Part shown: in pieces, positions 18,101 through 25,858 of the stretch
Layout: every line of letters begins with the position of its first letter
Position numbering within the stretch: the first letter of the stretch is position 1
Source of the DNA: Acidobacteriota bacterium
GTDB taxonomy: Bacteria > Acidobacteriota > Terriglobia > Bryobacterales > Bryobacteraceae
DNA length: 36,160 nt
Assembly (NCBI GenBank): GCA_026394075.1
Contig: JAPKYX010000057.1
Span: forward strand, 1 to 36,160
Reading direction: 5' to 3'
The notes under the pieces: generated by a model
Told to the model about the DNA's origin: nothing
Database searches by the model: none
What the model saw: only the letters and a program-made list of their open reading frames with translations
Program-made: the position numbers and the translations under genes

Positions 18101-18361
18101 GCTTTGCACGGACCGGCGAAAGCCGGGTGCTTCCGTCACCAACTCATAGCTGCCGGGCGGCAGCAGCGGAAACAGATACTGGCCGGAGTCGCCGGTCAAC
18201 ACCGCACGTTGGATATTGGTCTCTACATTGCGGATGGAGACCTTGGCGCTGGCGATGGCGGACCCGCTGGGATCTCGGATTTCACCGGCCAGCGTCGCAG
18301 TGGGGTTCTGCGCCGGGGCCAGCGCGATGGTGAGCATGAGCAGGAAAAGGCTTCGAATCAT
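15194..18361 (-). CDS. Oar-like TonB-dependent receptor with carboxypeptidase-regulatory-like domain
   Basis: This 1055-residue protein has a signal peptide (residues 1-17, MIRSLFLLMLTIALAPA). A carboxypeptidase-regulatory-like Ig fold follows at about 20-100 (ATLAGEIRDPSGSAIASAKV, GQYLFPLLPPGSYELVTEAP). The plug-like region spans about 110-250 (LPLNSREFYGLALLVPGAY, NNFTVNGIDNNDTGVNG, YPAEYGRGSGGQVVVVTKSG). The remainder is barrel and ends IQLALRLAF with the terminal aromatic typical of outer-membrane barrels. It has the same architecture as the receptor at 10622-13954 but only moderate similarity, so it is an older paralogue and not a recent duplication. A GC-rich terminator follows. The transported ligand is unknown. 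The 250 bp upstream show no recognisable regulator site. Confidence 0.9.
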   Translation of the reverse strand: MIRSLFLLMLTIALAPAQNPTATLAGEIRDPSGSAIASAKVSIRNVETNIQRAVLTGDSGQYLFPLLPPGSYELVTEAPGFRRSVQSGITLQVSQDARLDVKLELGQVNDVIQVVAEAPQTATESAASGTVIENRKVIELPLNSREFYGLALLVPGAYAPAQNSTMGFRGGFNVAGATETSNNFTVNGIDNNDTGVNGPSFRPSVDSIQEFKLLTGVYPAEYGRGSGGQVVVVTKSGTNQLHGGLFEFLRNQVMDARNYFTPSASPAFKRNQFGGTLGGPIRKDKTFFFYSYEGLRLRQQVAALATVPLPEMKSGDFRSLLTLASPRRVLNPFTGLNFRTPNVIDPELLDSLGVRLATFYPAPNRPTAAGTLPASNYNFSETRRETMDQNSIKVDHSFSVNDSLTVTYNRFTDPSFEPSNRLCGSSVLPGFGCDSGLTTQLGGLTEVHVFSPSLINEFRAGVNRLVQPRLQEDVKADFPALPGAFLDSIPDNTGLPSTSVTGYSRLGGATNLPSNRADTTYQIVNNLSWMAGKHALKFGVEWRQFQSSNNQSSGGRGSLNFTGATTALTSGYPLADMLLGLPTSTSRNPYQPFFYNRQGSWNWFVQDDYKITPHLTFNVGLRWEYISPLTEKYNRMSSFDADTGVLRVMGQNGVGKALYNADRNNFAPRFGFAWQPFGKSSTVIRGGYGIFYNPNTTLNGMYTLALNAPFRNPQTFNASRTVVITLKDPFPSTLASGSNTAWGINQDFPLADRQQWSLGVQRQLTTNILVEASYFGAKGSHLQTSQNPNQPAPGPGTTAQVNARRRFPAYGNLTWYQNDGNSNFHSLQAKLEKRFSAGLSFLTSYTYGKSIDDAPGTGSTSNASNSAPQNSFNRRAERGLSDFDVRHRLVWSPIWYLPFGKGGRKFTDRLMQNWEVSGIFSIQTGRPLTPYLSVNTSNTFGGSDRPNLIGDPNAGPKTVQQWFSTAAFAIPAVGNFGNAGRNIIQGPGLVNVDLSFSRNFYLREKIRLQFRGEAFNLANHPNFSYPNATADNPSFGQIAAAGDPRQIQLALRLAF

Positions 18362-18612
18362 GGACAGACACTCCTTGGGCCGGGGGACATGCGGTTGCGC
18401 AGGACAGGCTGCAGATCAAGGGCGACTGGAAAGCAAGAAGCAACGGGGGGAGCGCGGACGGGCGCGATGAGGGCCGTTCGCGGTAAGACGGGAATTACCG
18501 GGGCGAACGGATTGACTCAAATTGTAATCGATCGCAGCGCCGTTCGCACGCGGCGGTGACTTCGCCCTCGCCGCCGGAGTCCTTCGCGGCCTTCGCCGCA
18601 TCCAAGGGGAGT

Positions 18613-18963
18613 ATGCAACTCGATCAAGCACAGCGGACCATCAAGGCAGCCGTGATGGAATGGCCTGATGTTTCAGTAGCCCCCCACCGCTTCGGTGGAA
18701 TCGAATTCCGGGTCGGGAAACGTGAATTGGGGCACATCCACGGCAACCACTTGGTGGACATCCCGTTCCCGAAGGTTGTCCGGGATGAAGTGGTGGGATC
18801 GGGATTGGCGGACAAACATCACTACTTGCCGGAGACCGGATGGATCAGCCGGCATCTGCGCGCACCGGACGACATCACGACGGCCATCGCCTTGCTACGC
18901 CGCTCCTATGACTTGGCCCTGGCCCAGCGTGAGCGCTATTCCGGGACGGCTTCCGCAGCATAA
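18613..18963 (+). CDS. DUF5519 (luciferase-domain-like) family protein
   Basis: The preferred start is the ATG at 18613, preceded by AAGGGGA, giving a 116-residue protein. An in-frame GTG at 18556 would add 19 low-complexity residues. The core WPDVSVAPHRFGGIEFRVGKREL, with GHIHGNHLVDIPFP, a helix LADKHHYLPETGWISRHLRAP and a final DDITTAIALLRRSYDLAL, matches DUF5519. This family is sometimes labelled luciferase family from sequence similarity alone. No catalytic function is established. Several conserved His residues (in APHRFGG, GHIHGNH and DKHHYLP) could bind metal or a ligand. The stop codon overlaps the start of the transglycosylase gene by one base, so the two are translationally coupled. 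Confidence 0.8.
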   Translation: MQLDQAQRTIKAAVMEWPDVSVAPHRFGGIEFRVGKRELGHIHGNHLVDIPFPKVVRDEVVGSGLADKHHYLPETGWISRHLRAPDDITTAIALLRRSYDLALAQRERYSGTASAA

Positions 18964-19673
18964 TGGTCCGCTCCGCCGCCCCTCGTGTATCCAGTTGGCG
19001 AAGCGCCTTCACCCGACGGCGGTTGCTGGTGGGGCTGCTGCTGTCCATTGCCGGGGCGTATCTCTTGCTGGTGGCGGCCACCGTGCTGCTGCGCTGGGTT
19101 GATCCGTTCACCACAGGCGTCCAAACGCAGCGCCGCGTCGAAAGCTGGTTTGCGAAGGGCAAGTACCAGAAGCGCCAAATCTGGGTCCTGCTGGAGCGGG
19201 TCTCGCCGCATATGCCGCACGCGGTGATTGCGTCCGAAGATGGGCGCTTCTATCAGCACCACGGCATCGATTGGCTGGCCGTCGAAGAGGTGCTGGAAGA
19301 TGCCGAAGAGAAGGGCAAGATCGCCCGCGGCGCGTCCACCATCACGCAGCAGTTGACCAAGAACCTCTTCTTCACCACCCACCGCAACCCGCTGCGCAAG
19401 CTGGCTGAATACACGCTGGCCCCGGTGGTGGATACCGTGCTCGGCAAGCGGCGCGTGCTGGAGCTTTACCTGAATGTCGTGGAGTTCGGCCCCGGCGTCT
19501 TCGGTATTGAGGCGGCGTCGCAGTACCACTACGGCATCTCCGCGGCCAAGCTCAGCCGGGAGCAAGCGGCGCGATTGACAGCGTGTCTACCGGCACCACT
19601 GCGTCGCAAACCTGCGCGCATGAACTGGTTCTCCAACAACATCCAGGAGCGGATGAAGATGATGGGCTGGTAG
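18963..19673 (+). CDS. mtgA: Monofunctional peptidoglycan glycosyltransferase
   Basis: MtgA polymerises lipid II into glycan strands on the periplasmic face of the inner membrane. The 236-residue length is normal for the family. One N-terminal transmembrane helix spans about residues 20-43. GT51 motifs follow: IASEDGRFYQHHGID with catalytic Glu92, RGASTITQQLTKNLFF (122-137), RKLAEYTLAPVVD and a third block ILELYLN-like VLELYLNVVEFGPGVFGIE with AASQYHYG. No penicillin-binding transpeptidase domain is present. The ATG overlaps the stop of the DUF5519 gene by one base, so the pair forms an operon. A large inverted repeat lies downstream, between it and the convergent acyltransferase gene. Confidence 0.95.
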   Translation: MVRSAAPRVSSWRSAFTRRRLLVGLLLSIAGAYLLLVAATVLLRWVDPFTTGVQTQRRVESWFAKGKYQKRQIWVLLERVSPHMPHAVIASEDGRFYQHHGIDWLAVEEVLEDAEEKGKIARGASTITQQLTKNLFFTTHRNPLRKLAEYTLAPVVDTVLGKRRVLELYLNVVEFGPGVFGIEAASQYHYGISAAKLSREQAARLTACLPAPLRRKPARMNWFSNNIQERMKMMGW

Positions 19674-19703
19674 CGCTCCAGACCATCGCTTGGGGCCTCC
19701 ACA

Positions 19704-19763
19704 GACCGCTTACTGACGTGCGCGGCTCAGTAGTTTCGGAGCCGCGACGGTAACGGAGCGGTC
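19704..19763. terminator. Large nested inverted repeat between convergent genes
   Basis: An inner perfect 8-bp stem, CGCGGCTC (19721-19728) with GAGCCGCG (19739-19746) and a 10-nt loop, is nested in an outer 7-bp stem, GACCGCT (19704-19710) with AGCGGTC (19757-19763). It fills most of the gap between mtgA and the convergent NagX-like gene. There is no T-run on either side. It probably acts as a bidirectional transcript-end structure. Confidence 0.45.
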
Positions 19764-19772
19764 CAGCCTCCA

Positions 19773-20921
19773 CTAAATCTTGATAAACCACTTCTTGCGA
19801 TACATCCCCCAAGCGATCACCCACATCAGCAACGTGTAGGCGACCGCGTAAAGCAGCGACGTGTTCTCTGGCGACCCTAGCGGCGCAAACCAGTTCAGGT
19901 AGATCCACCGCCGCAGCGAGATCTCTCCCGCCGCGCCGGTGAAGTGGATGGCGTGCAGCGAGATCTCGACCAGCTCCGACAGCATGTAGATCGCAATGGC
20001 ATTCATGCCCATGATCACCAGCGGCTTCACCGCCTTGCGATATCCAGCCAGGTCCACCACGCAAGTGAACATGGCCAGCAGCGTAAAGTCGATGCCGGCC
20101 ATGAACAGCGTGAAGGTGCTGGTCCAGAGCTTCTTGTTGATCGGTAGCCACAGATCCGCGATCAAGCCGGCGGCCAGCAGCAGTTGCCCGATAAAGAACA
20201 TCGCGGTGGTGCGCTCCGCCAGTGTGCGTCCCCAACGCAGCAGATGGCCGGCCATCACACCTAGAAGCGCCGTCGCGATAGCGGGCAGGGTACTGACGAT
20301 GCCTTCCGGGTCCCAGGTGCGGGTTTCGGCATAGTTGTGCGCGCCTAACACCAGCCGGTCAATGTAGTGGGCGAAGTTGCCGTCAACATCCAAGCGGCCA
20401 GCCCCATAGCCCGGCACGGGCACCAGCGTCATCAGCATCCAGTAGCTTCCTAGTAACCCCACGATCCAGGCCAGCTGCGTGCGCCAACCACTAGTGAGGT
20501 AGATCATTGAAGCCACCAGATAACAGATGGCGATCCGCTGCAATACGCCCAGTGCCCGCTGCGTGGCGAAGTCGAAGGTGGGGAAGCCATACACAAACAA
20601 CCCGAGCGCATAAATGATGGCCGCCCGCCGCAACACTTGCGTGAACAGATCCCGCCGGGACGCACCGGCCGCCATCCGGCTGCCCAAGGACAAGGTAATG
20701 GCGACGCCCACGATCCAGACAAACGACGGGAACACCATGTCCGTGATCGTCCAGCCGTGCCAGTCCGCGTGCTGCAAAGGGCCATAGCTGTGGGCACCGT
20801 CACCCGGGTCATTCACCAGCACCATCAGGGCGATGGTGGCACCGCGGAAGGCGTCAAGCGCGGTCAGGCGGCCGCTGGCGGCCGTCGGTGGAGTGGCGGA
20901 TACTGCTGAGGTCCGGGACAT
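19773..20921 (-). CDS. NagX/DUF5009-type membrane acyltransferase (heparan-alpha-glucosaminide N-acetyltransferase-like)
   Basis: The chosen start is the ATG complementary to 20919-20921 (MSRTSAVSAT), giving 382 residues. A longer frame exists, but its extra residues do not resemble the family. The protein has about ten transmembrane segments. Family landmarks are SGRLTALDAFRGATIALMVLV at the first helix, HADWHGWTITDMVFPSFVWIVGVAI, and GWRTQLAWIVGLLGSYWMLM. The arrangement matches bacterial relatives of HGSNAT (DUF1624/DUF5009/NagX), which are thought to transfer acyl groups across the membrane to amino sugars. The His in LQHADWHGW is a candidate catalytic residue. It is next to, but convergent with, the peptidoglycan transglycosylase, so a cell-wall sugar substrate is possible but unproven. 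Confidence 0.85.
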   Translation of the reverse strand: MSRTSAVSATPPTAASGRLTALDAFRGATIALMVLVNDPGDGAHSYGPLQHADWHGWTITDMVFPSFVWIVGVAITLSLGSRMAAGASRRDLFTQVLRRAAIIYALGLFVYGFPTFDFATQRALGVLQRIAICYLVASMIYLTSGWRTQLAWIVGLLGSYWMLMTLVPVPGYGAGRLDVDGNFAHYIDRLVLGAHNYAETRTWDPEGIVSTLPAIATALLGVMAGHLLRWGRTLAERTTAMFFIGQLLLAAGLIADLWLPINKKLWTSTFTLFMAGIDFTLLAMFTCVVDLAGYRKAVKPLVIMGMNAIAIYMLSELVEISLHAIHFTGAAGEISLRRWIYLNWFAPLGSPENTSLLYAVAYTLLMWVIAWGMYRKKWFIKI

Positions 20922-21008
20922 GACAAAAGGTGGGTCTATTATAGGCAACCGCGTTGCCGGGGTGGCGCGCGAACACCCCGGTGGACACGAGGCCGATATC
21001 ATCGAAGG

Positions 21009-21548
21009 GTGACGGCCCCGCCTCTGGCTCCACTAGCCAACGTATTCCTTCGCATCGGCAACCTCACCTTTGGGGGTGGCGGGCCCACTATCGCCGCTTT
21101 TCAGCGCGAATTGGTGGACCGCCGGCATTGGCTCAGCCCGGAGCAGTTCGCCCTCAGCTACGCTCTGTCCCGCATCACGCCGGGCACGAATCTGTTTGCG
21201 TTTTGCACCTGCACCGGAGCACTGCTGCGCGGCTTCGCGGGGGCGCTGGTGGCGTTGCTGGCCGCCTCGGTCCCCAGTTGCATCCTCGTAGCGGTGTTGA
21301 CCGCCGGGTTCGACACCGCCAGCCGCTGGGGAGCGGTGAATGTCGCGATTGACGGCGCGGTGGCCGCCTCGGTGGGTATCCTGTTGGCCAGTTGCTGGTC
21401 GATCATTGCGCCTTACGTGACGCGCGCCAATGGGGTACGCACGGCGCTGCTGGCGGGCGTGAGTTTCGGGCTTTCCATGATCTCCACACCGCTGCTGGTG
21501 CTGGGGCTGGCGGCGGTGGTGGGCTGGTTTTGGAGGGAGCGCGAATGA
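21009..21548 (+). CDS. chrA: Chromate transporter, N-terminal-half subunit
   Basis: This 179-residue membrane protein starts with GTG at 21009. It carries the short-chain CHR domain: FLRIGNLTFGGGGPTIAAFQRELV at the first helix, then LALSYALSRITPGTNLFAF-type sequence (ALSRITPGTN) and several further helices to about residue 173. Short CHR proteins work in pairs as the two halves of a ChrA-like exporter, expelling chromate in proton-coupled exchange in characterised cases. The next gene overlaps by 4 bp (ATGA) and encodes the partner half. Real substrates in soil bacteria are often untested. The gene diverges from the NagX-like gene by about 87 bp. Confidence 0.87.
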   Translation: MTAPPLAPLANVFLRIGNLTFGGGGPTIAAFQRELVDRRHWLSPEQFALSYALSRITPGTNLFAFCTCTGALLRGFAGALVALLAASVPSCILVAVLTAGFDTASRWGAVNVAIDGAVAASVGILLASCWSIIAPYVTRANGVRTALLAGVSFGLSMISTPLLVLGLAAVVGWFWRERE

Positions 21549-22075
21549 GCTTGTGGACGCTCTACTTCCTGCTGCTGAAGGCCACCTTAAGCTCCTTTAG
21601 CGGCCTCGCCTCACTGCCCATCTTGCGAGAAGACTTTGTGGTGCGGCGGCCGGTACTAACCGATCGCCAGTTGAACACCGCGCTGGTGATCGGCCGGACC
21701 ACACCCGGGCCCAAGGGACTGTATGTGGTCTCGCTGGGCTACTACGTCGCGGGTTACCCCGGGGCGGCGATAGCCTGGGCCGCGGTGGTGACCCCGGCGT
21801 TGCTGGTGGTGGCGATGTTGGGGGTAGCGGCGCGTTTCACGGGCGATCCGCGGGTGAAGCGGATGTTGCGGGCCGTGGTGATCGCCAGTGCCGGCATCAG
21901 TCTATCGGCCACGTTACCGCTGGGCATCGATGCCTTGACGACGCCGCTGGCCTGGGTGTTGGCGGGGGCGAGCCTGGTGATTCTGTTGCGGACCGAGGTG
22001 GATACGTTATGGGTGATGGCAGGCGCGGCACTGGTCAGCTTGGCGGCTTCCGCCCTTCACCTTAAGGCCGGCTGA
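21545..22075 (+). CDS. chrA: Chromate transporter, C-terminal-half subunit
   Basis: The start is the ATG at 21545, inside the stop of the first-half gene (4-bp ATGA overlap). Longer in-frame starts would run inside that gene and are rejected. The 176-residue product begins MSLWTLYFLLLKATLSSFSG and contains the CHR signature LNTALVIGRTTPGPKGLYVVSLGYYVAG. About five or six hydrophobic segments follow to the end. It is a short-chain CHR protein complementary to its neighbour, and the two probably form a heterodimeric transporter. It converges with the HDOD gene 17 bp away. Confidence 0.87.
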   Translation: MSLWTLYFLLLKATLSSFSGLASLPILREDFVVRRPVLTDRQLNTALVIGRTTPGPKGLYVVSLGYYVAGYPGAAIAWAAVVTPALLVVAMLGVAARFTGDPRVKRMLRAVVIASAGISLSATLPLGIDALTTPLAWVLAGASLVILLRTEVDTLWVMAGAALVSLAASALHLKAG

Positions 22076-22092
22076 CTGGGTGAGTTTTCTTT

Positions 22093-22977
22093 CTAGAAGA
22101 ACTTCCGGATCGCTTCAAACTCGCGCTCAAAGTCACCCATCAGCTTCCATGTCGTTTCTTCATCGGTTAGGCGTTGGATGGGCTCAGTGGGGTGTTCGTG
22201 TTTGGCCGTGCCGGCGGGGAGCTCCTGCACGGAGACGCCCAGCCGGTTCACCGCTTGGTCGGCGGCATCCAGCAGTTCCGCCAGATGGAACGTCGCGCCT
22301 TGCTTTTCAACTTCGAAGTTGGGATTCTCGGTGACCCGGTGGTGAAACTCCACCGCGCGCCGGATCTGGATGGGCAGGTTCCACTCTTCCAGCGCAATGC
22401 CGGACAGGGTCGCGTGGTCTGCGCCAATCACCTCGCGTTCGCACTCCCACAGTGGCCGGCCGGTGGTCAGCTTCAGCTGGTCGATCTGCTCATACTCATT
22501 GGGCAGGGCGACGGCCAGCAGCAGCTTGCCGAAATCGTGCATCAGCCCGGCAACAAACGCCCCTTCGGGATAGTTCACCGATAGATGCTGGGCCATGTTG
22601 TCGGACATGACGGCCACGGCGATGGAATGGAGATTAAACCGCGCGGGAGACCAGATCTTGGGCGTCTTCACCCCCGACCACATCCGGGAGATCGACAGGC
22701 CCAGCACGACGTTGCGCAGCTTGTTGATCCCCAGCACGGAGATGGCGTGGGGAATGGAGTTGATCTCGCTGCGCCGAGCGTAGGCGGCCGAGTTCACCAG
22801 CCTCAGCACATTGCCCGACATCACCGTATCCTTCTCGATGATCCCAGCCAGTTCCGAGTAGGCGACGTCTTCGCGGGCCAGTGTCGCCAGCAGCTTGTTC
22901 AGTACCGGGGAGAAGGGCGGCAACTGGCCCAGGCTCTTGACGATAATGGTGCGGTAGTCCAGTTCAGCGGTGACCAT
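22093..22977 (-). CDS. HDOD domain-containing signalling protein
   Basis: This 294-residue soluble protein consists mainly of one HDOD domain. Signs are LPPFSPVLNKLLATLAREDV, then LAGIIEKDTVMSGNVLRLVNSAAYARRSEI (about 43-72), SIPHAISVLGINKLRNVVLGLSI (about 75-96) and a partly retained HD motif, FVAGLMHDFGKLLL (141-154). HDOD proteins relate to HD-GYP phosphodiesterases but usually lack catalytic activity and act in signalling, motility or stress control. Here there is no attached GGDEF, EAL or receiver domain. It diverges from the ABC transporter genes with 48 bp between starts. A role in controlling that transporter is not supported by anything beyond position. Confidence 0.9.
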   Translation of the reverse strand: MVTAELDYRTIIVKSLGQLPPFSPVLNKLLATLAREDVAYSELAGIIEKDTVMSGNVLRLVNSAAYARRSEINSIPHAISVLGINKLRNVVLGLSISRMWSGVKTPKIWSPARFNLHSIAVAVMSDNMAQHLSVNYPEGAFVAGLMHDFGKLLLAVALPNEYEQIDQLKLTTGRPLWECEREVIGADHATLSGIALEEWNLPIQIRRAVEFHHRVTENPNFEVEKQGATFHLAELLDAADQAVNRLGVSVQELPAGTAKHEHPTEPIQRLTDEETTWKLMGDFEREFEAIRKFF

Positions 22978-23025
22978 AGATTCTCAACTCTCTCTATCGG
23001 CGATAATCGAATTGACTATTAGCCT

Positions 23026-23910
23026 ATGGAGCCGCCGAAGACCGATATCCCGGGGCAGGAGCTTGTGGCTCCAGCCTTTGCCGCGCCGGAACCTACCGCG
23101 GAATCCGCACCTCAAGCCGAGGTCATGGCCACAGAAGCGCCGCGGCCGGTGGTGCCTCCCGCGCCTCCTGCGATCGAGCTGCGGGGGCTGACTAAGATTT
23201 ATGGCGACAAAGCAGCCGTGGATGGCCTTAGTCTCACCGTCCCGTCCGGCTGCTTTTTTGGCTTTTTAGGCCCTAATGGCGCCGGAAAAACCACCACCAT
23301 CAAGATGCTGATGGGCTTGGCACCGCCCACCGTGGGCTCGGTCCGGATCTTGGGCCGCGTGATGCCCGCGCAATCGCTGGCCATCCGGCAGTTGATCGGC
23401 GTTGTGCCGGATGACACGTTGTTGTTTGATCAGCTGACGGGTCTCGAATTTGTCGAATTCACCGGCCGCATGTACGGCCTCTCGCGGCAAGTGGCACTGG
23501 AACGGGCCAAAGAGCTGCTCGCCTTATTTGAGCTGGATAGCGCGCCGCGCAAGCTGATCGCTGAATACTCCAAGGGCATGCGCAAGCGCACCGCCATGGC
23601 CGCCAGCCTCATCCACCGCCCGCAGCTGTTCCTGATGGACGAACCGTTTGAAGGCGTCGATGCCGTTGGCGCCCGCCTGATGAAGGACATTCTGCTGGAA
23701 CAAGTCCGCCATGGCGCGACCATCTTCTTGACCTCCCACGTGCTGGAAGTGGTGGAGCGGTTGTGCGATCGCGTGGCGATCATCAACGATGGGCGCATCG
23801 TGGCCGATGGCACGGTGAATGAGCTCCGCTCCGGAGCGGAGACGCTGGAAGACCTCTTTGTCCGGCTAGTGGGCGGCGGCCGTTCCGCCGAATCACTGGA
23901 CTGGCTGTAG
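23026..23910 (+). CDS. ABC transporter ATP-binding protein
   Basis: This 294-residue protein has an unusual Pro/Ala-rich N-terminal extension of about 48 residues (APAFAAPEPTAESAPQ, then RPVVPPAPPA). The ATPase domain follows with Walker A GPNGAGKTTT (82-91), Walker B LFLMDEPFEGVD (201-212) and switch His238 (TSHVLE). The signature is YSKGMRKR (181-188) in place of LSGGQ. The usual Q-loop Gln is replaced, with PDD at 128-130. Both variants recur in a subgroup of ABC-2 type exporter ATPases. The permease gene follows 33 bp later. Together they should form an exporter; the substrate is unknown. Confidence 0.92.
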   Translation: MEPPKTDIPGQELVAPAFAAPEPTAESAPQAEVMATEAPRPVVPPAPPAIELRGLTKIYGDKAAVDGLSLTVPSGCFFGFLGPNGAGKTTTIKMLMGLAPPTVGSVRILGRVMPAQSLAIRQLIGVVPDDTLLFDQLTGLEFVEFTGRMYGLSRQVALERAKELLALFELDSAPRKLIAEYSKGMRKRTAMAASLIHRPQLFLMDEPFEGVDAVGARLMKDILLEQVRHGATIFLTSHVLEVVERLCDRVAIINDGRIVADGTVNELRSGAETLEDLFVRLVGGGRSAESLDWL

Positions 23911-23943
23911 CACCATGAATTCCGGTCGGACCAAGAGGCGCAT

Positions 23944-25560
23944 GTGATCAATTCCCAGGCACGGGCCATCCTCGTCACCCAGTGGCGGATGTTGATCAAT
24001 TTCTACCGCCGGTATGGGCGCGTGGCGTTTATCCTCTCGGCCATCTTCAGCGCCTTCTGGTATCTGGGCTTTGCCGCGCTGGCGGTGTTTGCCGGAGTGT
24101 TTCTGGCCGACCCGGGATCGCTGACGCTGGCGCGCAAGTCCTTGGGGCCCATCCTCTTTCTGGTGTTCCTGTACTGGCAAGGCATGCCGTTGCTGATGGC
24201 CAGCATGGGTGGCATGCTGGACCTGAAGAAGCTGCGCGTCTATCCGGTGGCGGATTCACGGCTCTACCGGCTGGAGATTCTGCTCCGCAGCTCACTGTTT
24301 CTGGAAATGCCCATCGTGATGCTGGGTGCGACCATCGGCCTGCTGCTCAACCCGGGCCTGCCGAAATGGTGCGCGCTGGCTCCGGTGCTGTACAGCGTTT
24401 TCAACCTGACGATTGGTGCTGGCTTGCGGGACCTGCTGATGCGCGCCTTGGCCCACAAGAAGGTCCGCGAAGTGGGCTTGATTGTGGTGGTGATGCTGGC
24501 GGCGGTGCCCTCCTTCCTGGCCTCGCGCGGTGGCGACAAGGCGCGTGAGTTCGGCCGGCAGCTGGCCCTGTGGACCAGTGGACCGTGGTGGCCCTGGAAA
24601 GCGGCCGGGTCCGCCGCACTGGCCGAAGGTGGCGCTGCCCCCTGGCTGTGGCTGATCGGCTTCGCGTTGGCCGCCTGGGCCTTTGGGCGCTGGCAGTTCA
24701 ACCGGAGCCTTTACTTCGATGGCGATTCGGAACGATCCAATGAAAAGCGCGAAGTCAGCAGCCGCTACGAGTGGATGACCAACTGGCCCTCGCGGATCTT
24801 CCCGGACCCGCTGGGTGCCCTGGTAGAAAAAGAGATCCGTTTCTTGAGCCGGATCACGCGATTCCGCGTCGTCTTCTTCATGGGCTTCAGCTTTGGCCTG
24901 CTGATCTGGCTGCCGCTAGCCAGCGGTTTCGGCCCCGCAGCCGCTTCCGGCGGTTGGATGACCCAGAATTTCCTATCCGTGGTGGCGGTCTATGCGCTGA
25001 TGCTGTTGAGCGAGGTCTGCTTCTACAACGCTTTTGGTTTTGATCGCTCCGCCGCCCAGATGTACTATCTGGTGCCCGTGCCTCCGGCCACCATCCTGAA
25101 AGCCAAGAACATCGCCGCCTCCTTCTTCGTGGTGGCGGAAATCTCGCTGGTCGCCGCCGCCTGCACCATCTTGCGGATGCCCGTCACCGCGCAAAAGCTG
25201 GGTGAAGCGGCCTGCGTCTGTGCGCTATTCACGCTGTTTCTGCTAGGCATCGGCAACCTGGGCTCCACGCGCGCGCCGCGGGCGATGAATCCGAACGAAA
25301 GCTGGAAGCGCAGTGCCGGAGCCAAAGTCTCCATGTTCGCCCTGCTAGTCTACCCGCTGATCTCGATGCTGGTGGGCCTGGCCTATTTGGGCCGCTACGC
25401 GTTCGACCGCGAAGAGGCATTCTACGTGGTCATCGGCGTCGGCCTGTTCGTCGCGGCCTGCTTCTATAAAGTGGCGCTCGATTCGGCGGTGGAAACCATG
25501 ACCCAGGACCGGGAAAAGATCCTCACCCTACTAGCCCAAACCGACTCCCCGGTCCTGTAG
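23944..25560 (+). CDS. ABC-type exporter permease (538 aa)
   Basis: The start is the GTG at 23944; the nearby ATG at 23942 is out of frame. The product is a large polytopic membrane protein with about 12 predicted helices, for example VAFILSAIFSAFWYLGFAAL near residue 30, ILFLVFLYWQGMPLLMASMG and a run of helices after about residue 300. A soluble loop around residues 260-290 includes RSNEKREVSSRYEWMTNWPS. The C-terminus is AVETMTQDREKILTLLAQ. The size exceeds typical six-helix ABC-2 permeases, so one chain may supply both transmembrane halves. It follows the ATPase gene in the same operon. No substrate can be inferred. Confidence 0.87.
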   Translation: MINSQARAILVTQWRMLINFYRRYGRVAFILSAIFSAFWYLGFAALAVFAGVFLADPGSLTLARKSLGPILFLVFLYWQGMPLLMASMGGMLDLKKLRVYPVADSRLYRLEILLRSSLFLEMPIVMLGATIGLLLNPGLPKWCALAPVLYSVFNLTIGAGLRDLLMRALAHKKVREVGLIVVVMLAAVPSFLASRGGDKAREFGRQLALWTSGPWWPWKAAGSAALAEGGAAPWLWLIGFALAAWAFGRWQFNRSLYFDGDSERSNEKREVSSRYEWMTNWPSRIFPDPLGALVEKEIRFLSRITRFRVVFFMGFSFGLLIWLPLASGFGPAAASGGWMTQNFLSVVAVYALMLLSEVCFYNAFGFDRSAAQMYYLVPVPPATILKAKNIAASFFVVAEISLVAAACTILRMPVTAQKLGEAACVCALFTLFLLGIGNLGSTRAPRAMNPNESWKRSAGAKVSMFALLVYPLISMLVGLAYLGRYAFDREEAFYVVIGVGLFVAACFYKVALDSAVETMTQDREKILTLLAQTDSPVL

Positions 25561-25743
25561 CCGCTCGCCAGTTCGACATGGCCGTCCAGCACCTACCACC
25601 GCCCAGAAACCAAGCCACCGCCTCACGCCGAGCCGCGACAGCATGGAGCGGAGTGCCACCACCCATCACCGCCGCCCGAGAAAGCCTGCAAGTCGCCAGG
25701 TCTGGCCAACGCGAGCCTCCATCGCCGCAGCCGATTCGGCCAT
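25561..25743 (-). pseudogene. Possible frameshifted ankyrin-repeat remnant
   Basis: The 341 bases between the permease and pirin genes hold no convincing intact gene. On the minus strand, a frame from the ATG at 25743 reads MAESAAAMEARVG. A +1 shift continues as PDLATCRLSRAAVMGGGTPLHAVAARREAVAWFLGGG (shown here only in parts: GGGTPLHAVAARREAVAWFL). The TPLH-x-x-AA-x-x-x-x-x-V-x-x-LL pattern is that of an ankyrin repeat. No start with a ribosome-binding site and no second clear repeat were found. It may be chance similarity in GC-rich DNA. Confidence 0.28.
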
Positions 25744-25858
25744 AATCGGTGGTTTGAAACAGCCCGCTCCTGCTGGTCGCGGCTCGGATTGGGCAAACCG
25801 CCCGTGGGGGACCGCTTGAATCCTTTTCACCAAAAACACATCCAACGACATGTAAAAG

